From Mycobacterium sp. (lineage in GTDB: Bacteria; Actinomycetota; Actinomycetes; Mycobacteriales; Mycobacteriaceae): a stretch of DNA of 44,690 nt. The stretch's first letter is position 1. Each line of letters begins with the position of its first letter. Shown piece by piece: positions 39,082-44,690 of the stretch. The stretch is taken from positions 1 through 44,690 of the forward strand of contig JAGQTU010000027.1 of assembly GCA_020438865.1 (NCBI GenBank), given 5' to 3'. The translations under genes and the position numbers were made by a program. Below the pieces are notes generated by a model. It was not told the DNA's origin. It was given only the letters and a program-made list of their open reading frames with translations, and searched no databases.

Positions 39082-40544
39082 GACCCCGGTGTCCCTTCGG
39101 CGGGCGCCGGCGCGGGCGGCGGCGCCGATTCGGCGGGCAGCAGCATGCCCGGCAGCGACGCCGGCGGCGGTGCCGCCGGACCCGGCACACCCGGCGGGAT
39201 CGGCGCACCGTTGAACAGCGCGGGCGAGGGGTCGGCGGGCAGGCCGTTGGGTGCGTACGCGCCGTGGAAGTTGGGCGGCGGCCCGTTCCACCCGGCCGGC
39301 GGCGGCACGTCACCGTTGAGTCCGGTGTAGGCCGACACCGCGGGCGGAATCTCTGCGGGCTCGTCGGCTTTAGAACCACCGGGAGCCAACGCCGGATCCG
39401 AGTAGATGAGGTTGCTCGGGCTCGGTGACTTGCCCAGGTAGAGGTTCAGCGGAATCGGCAGGTAGTTGAAGTTCAGCAGCCGAAGTGCCGGGCCCAGATA
39501 CTGGGCGCACAGCTTCGCGGTCTCCGCCGAGGTGGCGTTCTCGATCGCACCGATGGCCGTGCAGATCACGCTGATCGGGTTCGAGAAGTTGGCCAGCGCG
39601 AAACCGCCCAACCCGCTCTGGGTGTCGGGATCGTAGATGTTGTACGAGTTGGCGATCGCGTTCGGCGCCACGTGCAGCAGGTTCTTCACCACCATCTGGT
39701 TGTCGGCCAGATTCTTCGTGATGCTGCTCAGGTGTTGCAGTTGCTCGGCGGTCTGGTTTCGGCTGCCGGCGATGAACCGCTGTACGTCGACGACGGCGCT
39801 GGACAGGTTGGTCAGCGCCGCATCCAGGTCGGACCGGCTGCCGTCGACCACGCTGGTGAGGCTGGCCAGGCGGTCCTGGAACTGGACGATCTGGACATTG
39901 CTGTCCCGCAGTGCCGTGACGAAGATCTGCAGGTTCTTGATGGTGTCGACGAGGTTGCCGCTGTTGTCGGCGAGCACCCGGCTGACCCCGGAAAGCTGCG
40001 CGATGGTGTCGTGCAACTTCTGGCCGTTGCCGTCCAGCGCGTTGGCGGCCGAGTCGATGAACCGGCCCACCGCGGTCTTGGAGGCGTCGTCCTTGGGGCC
40101 GAGATCGGTTGCCAGCCGCATTAACTGGGTCTTGACCTGGTCCCACTCGACGGGCACGGCGGTGCGGTCCAGTCCGATCACCGCACCGTCGGACATCTTC
40201 GGACCGCTGTCCTCGTACGGCGGGGTGAGTTGGACGTACCGGGCCCCCACCAGGTTCTGGGAAACGATGATCGCCTGGGCGTTGGCCGGTATCGGCACGT
40301 CGCGGTCGACGGCCAGGCTGAACTTGGTCTTGGTGCCCTGGGCCTGGATCGACTTGATGGTACCGACCTTCACCCCGGCCACCCGTACCTCGTCGCCGGG
40401 ATAGATGGCGGTCGCGCTGGTGAAGTAGGCGGTGATGCTCTTCGGCTTGAAGAACGCCTGGCGCACCAGCAAGCCGATGCCGCCCGCGACCAGCAGGGCC
40501 AGGATCACCGCAATGGCGATGGTGAGCGGCTTGCGGCGGGTCAT
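39078..40544 (-). CDS. mceD: MceD
   Basis: 488 residues from ATG 40544, chosen because it forms the ATGA overlap with mceC; the open frame extends four codons further upstream. A basic start (MTRRK) and membrane helix (about 7-28) precede the MCE domain (about 35-115: YPGDEVRVAGVKVGTIKSI, IVSQNLVGARYVQL). A helical region runs to about 300. The C-terminus is long and proline-rich (PAAPPPASLP, PPPAPAPAEG), typical of D subunits. Part of the periplasmic lipid-transfer assembly. Confidence 0.92.
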   Translation of the reverse strand: MTRRKPLTIAIAVILALLVAGGIGLLVRQAFFKPKSITAYFTSATAIYPGDEVRVAGVKVGTIKSIQAQGTKTKFSLAVDRDVPIPANAQAIIVSQNLVGARYVQLTPPYEDSGPKMSDGAVIGLDRTAVPVEWDQVKTQLMRLATDLGPKDDASKTAVGRFIDSAANALDGNGQKLHDTIAQLSGVSRVLADNSGNLVDTIKNLQIFVTALRDSNVQIVQFQDRLASLTSVVDGSRSDLDAALTNLSSAVVDVQRFIAGSRNQTAEQLQHLSSITKNLADNQMVVKNLLHVAPNAIANSYNIYDPDTQSGLGGFALANFSNPISVICTAIGAIENATSAETAKLCAQYLGPALRLLNFNYLPIPLNLYLGKSPSPSNLIYSDPALAPGGSKADEPAEIPPAVSAYTGLNGDVPPPAGWNGPPPNFHGAYAPNGLPADPSPALFNGAPIPPGVPGPAAPPPASLPGMLLPAESAPPPAPAPAEGTPGS

Positions 40545-41638
40545 GGCTGCCCCCAACGCTCGTACGGCTGCGGTATCCCGTTGTACGGGAACGGAATCTC
40601 GGCGCGCGGCCCGGCATTGTCCGGCGGCTGGCCGGCGTCGATACCGCGCCGGAAGCCGAGTGCGTAGTCGAAGAAGGGCTGCGCGATCTGGCCTGGGCTC
40701 AGGTTCGCCACGAAGGCGTTGTAGAGGAACCCGCTGTTGACCGCCTCTGCCTGGGTGATCTGGTATTTGGCCAGGCCCTTCATCGCCGCGGTGATGTTGT
40801 CGTTGTTCCGCTCCAGCATCGCGGTGACCGCGTTGAGCTTCTCCAGGGCGGGCGCGAGTTCCTTCTCGTTGTCGGCCACGATCCCGGAGAGCTGCTTGGA
40901 CAGGGCGGAGGTATTGGCGAGCAGGTTGACGATGGCGTAGCGGCGCTCCTGGAGTACACCGATCAGGTCGTTGGCGTTGAGCAGCAGCGAGTTCACCTGT
41001 TGGCTGCGCTCCCCCAGGATGCTGGTGACGTTCGACGCGCTCTTGAGCAGACTGCCGAGAGATTCGTTGCGCTCGTTGAGCATTCGCGACAGCCGGCTCA
41101 CCCCGTCGAACGTCGGCCCGAGTTGCGGGGAGATGCGGTCGATGGTGTCCGACAGCGTGTTCAGCGACTGGTTCAACTGGGCCGTGTCGGTGCCGGCGGT
41201 GTTGGCGGTGAACTCGCTGAGCGAATCGGTCAGCGAATACGGGGCGCCGGTGCGGGTCACCGGGATCACCTCGGCGGGTTTCAAAGTCCCTTTGCCGTCG
41301 GACTCCAGGGTCAGCACCCGCTGGCCCAGCAGGGTTCCGGTGCGGATGTGTGCGGTGGTGTCCGAGCCGAGACGGACGCTGCCCCTGACCATGAACGTCA
41401 CCAGCGCCTTGCCGCGCTTCAGCGCCACATCGGTGACGGTGCCGACCTTGACGCCCGACACCTTGACGTCGTTACCCGGCACGAGGCCGCCCGCCTCGGT
41501 GAACAGGGCCTGATGCCTGATCGAAGTCGCCCAGGTGAGGATCCGTTCGGGCTGCAGGCCGACGGCGATGACCAGGATGATCAGCACCACGCCGAGGAAG
41601 CCCGACCGGATGAGCGAGGAACCACGGTATTTCAGCAT
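40541..41638 (-). CDS. mceC: MceC
   Basis: 365 residues from ATG 41638, sharing one base with the mceB stop (TGATG). Membrane helix about 13-29 (FLGVVLIILVIAVGLQP), MCE domain about 38-115 (GLVPGNDVKVSGVKVGTVTDV, IRTGTLLGQRVLTLES), then a coiled-coil-forming helical region (about 150-300). No long proline tail, unlike D-F. Its stop overlaps mceD. Part of the same lipid-import complex. Confidence 0.92.
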   Translation of the reverse strand: MLKYRGSSLIRSGFLGVVLIILVIAVGLQPERILTWATSIRHQALFTEAGGLVPGNDVKVSGVKVGTVTDVALKRGKALVTFMVRGSVRLGSDTTAHIRTGTLLGQRVLTLESDGKGTLKPAEVIPVTRTGAPYSLTDSLSEFTANTAGTDTAQLNQSLNTLSDTIDRISPQLGPTFDGVSRLSRMLNERNESLGSLLKSASNVTSILGERSQQVNSLLLNANDLIGVLQERRYAIVNLLANTSALSKQLSGIVADNEKELAPALEKLNAVTAMLERNNDNITAAMKGLAKYQITQAEAVNSGFLYNAFVANLSPGQIAQPFFDYALGFRRGIDAGQPPDNAGPRAEIPFPYNGIPQPYERWGQP

Positions 41639-42663
41639 CAGGGCTCCGCGCACCTTCCCGTGTGTTGGACGATCCAGGGGAAGTACGCGGTGCGGCCCTG
41701 CAGATCGGTGACGCGGAAGGACAGGCCGCACAGGTACTGGTTGAGGAAGCTGCCGTAGGAGCCGAGCCGAACCAGCTTGCGGTAGTTCTTGGGCGCCTTC
41801 TGGATGGTGATGTCCAGAAGTTCCTTGTCGGAGTCCAGGATTGGGGCCAGTCGGCCGAGTTGGTCGATGGTTCCGGCCAGCGGGGCACGCGCCTGCCCGA
41901 GCAGATCGGTCAGCGAGGCGGTCCCGTTGTCCAGGGCGGTGACCGCTTCGCCGATCGGGTCCTTGTCCGAGGACAGCCCGGTGATGAGCCTGTTCAGCTT
42001 GTCCACGGCGCCGGCGAACTTGTCGCCGTCCTTGGAGATTGTCGCCACGACGGTGTTCAGGTTGTCGATCAGCTGCTGTACGGTCTGGCCGTTGTCGGCC
42101 AGTGAGTTCGAGAACGCCGAGGTCTTGGCGAACAATGACTCCAGGTTCGCGTCCTGGCCCTGCAGAACCTGGATCAGCGAGTTGGTCAGCGCGTTGACCT
42201 CCTGCGGCCGCAGGCCCTGCACGACGGGTTTGAGCCCGCCCAGCAGCAGGTCGAGATCGAGCGCCGGCTCGGTTCGGTCGAGCGGGATCTGCGAGCCGGG
42301 GGGCGCGATCTTGCCGGAGCCGGGACCGTCGACGAGTTCGAGGTAGCGGTCGCCGACCAGGTTGAGGTAGCGCACCACGGCCTTGGTCCCGGACGTGAGC
42401 ACTATGTTGCGGTCGGCGTCGAAGTCGACGATCACCTTGTTGTCCGGTTGTAGCGCAACATCTTTCACGGTGCCGACCCGGACACCCGCCACCCGAACCG
42501 AGTCGCCCGACTTCAGGCTGGAGGCGTCCCGGAAGACGGCCGAGTAGGTGCCGCCCGAGCCGGACCGGTACTGGCCGAAGATGGCGAACAGCGCCACGGT
42601 GAGCAGCACCATCACCACCGCGAAGCTACCTATCTTGAGGATCGTCTTCGACAGGCCGCTCAT
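41638..42663 (-). CDS. mceB: MceB
   Basis: 341 residues from ATG 42663, overlapping the mceA stop (ATGA). Membrane helix about 11-30, MCE domain about 38-120 (SLKSGDSVRVAGVRVGTVKDV, VVRYLNLVGDRYLELVDG), helical region with repeated leucine/aspartate patterns (about 150-290) and a C-terminal conserved YFPWIVQHTGRC. Length is typical of MceB. Second of six subunits in order. Confidence 0.92.
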   Translation of the reverse strand: MSGLSKTILKIGSFAVVMVLLTVALFAIFGQYRSGSGGTYSAVFRDASSLKSGDSVRVAGVRVGTVKDVALQPDNKVIVDFDADRNIVLTSGTKAVVRYLNLVGDRYLELVDGPGSGKIAPPGSQIPLDRTEPALDLDLLLGGLKPVVQGLRPQEVNALTNSLIQVLQGQDANLESLFAKTSAFSNSLADNGQTVQQLIDNLNTVVATISKDGDKFAGAVDKLNRLITGLSSDKDPIGEAVTALDNGTASLTDLLGQARAPLAGTIDQLGRLAPILDSDKELLDITIQKAPKNYRKLVRLGSYGSFLNQYLCGLSFRVTDLQGRTAYFPWIVQHTGRCAEP

Positions 42664-43835
42664 CCCGGCATCCCGATCTGTGCGGTGTTGCGCGGCGGAC
42701 CGTCGATCGGACCGAAGAGTGCCTGCTTGAGGGCGTCGGAGTTGAGCAGGATGCCCTGGTTGCCGTACTGGGCCTGGTTGGTGCCGATGTCGGCGACCAC
42801 GAACGGCGCGGGCTGTTCGAACGGCACCCTCGGCAGGTCGGTGCATTGCGGTCCGCCCTTGGCGGCCACCTTCGGCAGGTCCTGCGGGTAGCGGTAGCGC
42901 TCACGGCCAAGGAAGAACGACTGCAGCAACACCACACCCGGCAGCGGCTGACCCGGCCCGGTGGCCAGGGGCAGCAGGCCGGCGATGCCGCAGTAGAGCG
43001 CCTCGTGGTACTCGTTGAGCAGATCGGTGGTGGGCACCAGCAGGTGCAGGACGTCGGTCAGCGGCTGCCGGTTGGTGGAGAGCACCTCGGTGCCCACGTC
43101 CGCCAGCCCGATGGCGCTGACCAGCAGGGCGTCCAGGTTGTCGTTCTGGTCGACCACGGTGTCGCTGATCTTCGTCGCGTTGTCGACGGTCTTGACCAAG
43201 TCCGGCGAGACGCTCGCGTAGGCGTCGAACACCGTTGGTGCGATGGCGATCTCGTGGTTGAGGGTGTCCAGGCTCGGGTTGAGCGTGGACAGTGCGGCGT
43301 CGAGGTCCTCCAGTGACTGCCCGAACTTCTTGCCCTTGCCGTTGAAACCCTTGGCGATGGCGCCCAGCGTCTGGTTCAGCTTCGCCGGCTCGATCTGGGA
43401 CAGCACCGAAACCAGTTGCTGGAAGACGGTGTTGATCTCCACCGTCACGCCCTTGCCCTCGATCACCTGATTGGCGCGTACCGGCTGCGCCGACGGGTTG
43501 GCGGGAGGGACCAGGTCGACGAATTTCGAACCGAACACCGTGGACGAGGTGATGTCGGCGCCCACGTTGGCCGGAATGATGTCGACCATCGACGGGTCGA
43601 GGTCAAGATGCAGTGCTGCCGTGCCGTTGGACGTCACCTCGATCGAGGCGACCTTACCGACCTGGGCCCCGTTCAGCTTCACCTTGGCGTCGGGGTTCAT
43701 CACCAGGCCGGCGCGATCGGAGATGACAGTCACCGGAACGGTTTTCGTGAAACTCCCCCGGAACAGCCCGACGGCCAATGCCACCACGGCGATGATCGCC
43801 GTGACGGTGGCCAGGCCGGCCAGGAAGCGCTTCAT
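42660..43835 (-). CDS. mceA: MceA
   Basis: 391 residues, ATG ten bases after the yrbEB stop. Membrane helix about 7-25 and MCE domain about 33-112, with the A-type signatures DRAGLVMNPDAKVKLNGAQV, IPANVGADITSSTVFGSKFV and VTVEINTVFQQL. It is followed by the helical domain and a C-terminal part with two cysteines (Cys287-type LYCGIAGLLPL and QCTDLP). The first MCE subunit of the hexamer. In Mce1/Mce4 the A protein is a main determinant of the lipid recognised; whether that substrate is a sterol here is inference from the surrounding genes. Confidence 0.93.
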   Translation of the reverse strand: MKRFLAGLATVTAIIAVVALAVGLFRGSFTKTVPVTVISDRAGLVMNPDAKVKLNGAQVGKVASIEVTSNGTAALHLDLDPSMVDIIPANVGADITSSTVFGSKFVDLVPPANPSAQPVRANQVIEGKGVTVEINTVFQQLVSVLSQIEPAKLNQTLGAIAKGFNGKGKKFGQSLEDLDAALSTLNPSLDTLNHEIAIAPTVFDAYASVSPDLVKTVDNATKISDTVVDQNDNLDALLVSAIGLADVGTEVLSTNRQPLTDVLHLLVPTTDLLNEYHEALYCGIAGLLPLATGPGQPLPGVVLLQSFFLGRERYRYPQDLPKVAAKGGPQCTDLPRVPFEQPAPFVVADIGTNQAQYGNQGILLNSDALKQALFGPIDGPPRNTAQIGMPG

Positions 43836-43845
43836 CGAGGTCGTC

Positions 43846-44690
43846 CTATCCGGAGAGGTTGAAGTTGCCGTTGGAGCCGTAGATGGCCAGGGAGACCAGC
43901 AGGGTGACCGAGACGACCACGATCAGCGAGGTCCGTACCGCGTTACCCACCGCAACCCCGACCCCCGACGGGCCGCCGGTGGCGAAATAACCGAAATAGG
44001 TGTGGATCAACAGGATCGTGATCGCCATCAACACCGCCTGCAGAAAGCTCCACAGCAAGTCGATCGGATTCAAAAAGGTGTTGAAGTAATGGTCATACAG
44101 CCCACCGGACTGACCGAAGAGCACCACCGTGGTGAACTGCGAGGCCACAAACGACAGGATCACCGCGATCGAATACAACGGGGTGATCGCCACCATCCCC
44201 GCCACAATCCGGGTACTGACCAAATACTCGACCGGGCGGATCCCCATCGATTCCAGGGCGTCGATCTCCTCATTGATCCGCATCGCCCCCAACTGGGCGG
44301 TGACCCCGGCCCCGAACGTGGCCGCCAACCCGATCCCGGCCACCACCGGCGCACTGATGCGCACATTGATGAACGCCGCCAAAAACCCCGTCAACGCCTC
44401 GATGCCGATATTGCCCAACGAGCTATAACCCTGCACCGCCAACGTGCCCCCCGCGGCCAGCGTCAAAAACCCGACGATGACCACCGTGCCCCCGATCATC
44501 GCCAACGTCCCCGCCCCCATCGAGATCTCGGCGATCAACCGGATGATCTCGCGGCGGTAATGCACCGCCGCGTGCGGGGTGCCCCCCAACGCCCGGCCGT
44601 AGAACAGGGTGTGATCGCCAATCCGCGACAACCAGCCCACCGGCCGATCAATACCACGCGCCAGGCGCGGATAGGCCCCACGCAGAATCG
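43846..44690 (-). CDS. yrbEB: YrbEB (MlaE-type Mce permease), 5' end off window
   Basis: 281 residues are visible, from the right edge to a TAG stop. A GTG at 44640 is not the start: the frame stays open upstream and encodes LRGAYPRLARGIDRPVGWLSR, like the N-terminus of YrbEB proteins, so the gene continues beyond 44690. The core has six or so membrane segments with the MlaE signatures GYSSLGNIGIEALTGF, FGAGVTAQLGAMRINEEIDA and SGGLYDHYFNTFL, and ends in GNFNLSG, the usual YrbEB terminus. It is the permease partner of YrbEA, which should lie immediately to the right. Together with the Mce hexamer and an MceG-type ATPase it imports lipids. Confidence 0.93.
   Translation of the reverse strand, partial: ILRGAYPRLARGIDRPVGWLSRIGDHTLFYGRALGGTPHAAVHYRREIIRLIAEISMGAGTLAMIGGTVVIVGFLTLAAGGTLAVQGYSSLGNIGIEALTGFLAAFINVRISAPVVAGIGLAATFGAGVTAQLGAMRINEEIDALESMGIRPVEYLVSTRIVAGMVAITPLYSIAVILSFVASQFTTVVLFGQSGGLYDHYFNTFLNPIDLLWSFLQAVLMAITILLIHTYFGYFATGGPSGVGVAVGNAVRTSLIVVVSVTLLVSLAIYGSNGNFNLSG

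Noticed and set aside
1-44690. tRNA/rRNA genes, CRISPR arrays, insertion sequences, phage or plasmid functions
   Set aside because: Looked for on both strands; no transposase or integrase motif, no regularly spaced repeats and no tRNA-like end pattern seen. A tRNA or covariance-model search would be decisive.

Overview
The window looks like the chromosome of an environmental actinobacterium of the Mycobacterium/Mycolicibacterium type. The reasons are very high GC, dense gene packing with many 1-4 base ATGA/GTGA/TGATG overlaps, frequent GTG starts, candidate leaderless promoters, a complete mceA-F block, Rieske proteins very close to KshA, and an adenylate-cyclase/MscS pair arranged as in mycobacteria. 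No rRNA, tRNA, CRISPR array, insertion sequence or phage gene is visible. No gene-free stretch exceeds about 255 bases.

Layout. (1) 1-5.8 kb, signalling: an MscS-type channel (cut by the left edge) coupled to a membrane class III cyclase whose catalytic residues are largely replaced; an HsaD-like meta-cleavage hydrolase; and a GAF-PAS-PAS-GGDEF diguanylate cyclase. (2) 6-13.4 kb: a Baeyer-Villiger monooxygenase diverges from an overlapping operon of an HsaA-like flavin hydroxylase, an HsaC-like extradiol dioxygenase and a KstD/fumarate-reductase-type flavoprotein, followed by an IclR regulator and an HSL-type esterase. (3) 13.4-18.5 kb: an Old Yellow Enzyme reductase, two small alpha/beta-barrel (Dabb-like) proteins, a short-chain dehydrogenase and a second, HAPMO-like Baeyer-Villiger monooxygenase. 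(4) 18.7-25 kb, plus strand: acyl-CoA dehydrogenase, acyl-CoA synthetase, NTF2-like protein, SDR, esterase, and an uncharacterised protein with a possible Fe(II)/2-oxoglutarate HxD...H motif. (5) 25-35.6 kb: a cassette of small four-cysteine protein + KshA-like oxygenase with a divergent KstD-type flavoprotein, present twice in the same orientation. Between the copies lie a PadR regulator, a thioesterase, a membrane-anchored protein and a polytopic protein with a zinc ribbon at each end. (6) 35.6-44.7 kb, minus strand: yrbEB (cut by the right edge), mceA-F and a small secreted protein.

Taken together (inference), this is a catabolic island for a steroid or other polycyclic/cyclic-ketone lipid. 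Mce proteins would import it. KstD-type dehydrogenases, KshA hydroxylases and Baeyer-Villiger enzymes would open rings. The HsaA/HsaC/HsaD-like trio would hydroxylate, cleave and hydrolyse a phenolic ring. The FadE/FadD/SDR/esterase/thioesterase genes would process acyl side chains or esters. No reductase partner (KshB, HsaB) is encoded here. The least explained element is the small four-cysteine protein translationally coupled to each KshA copy.
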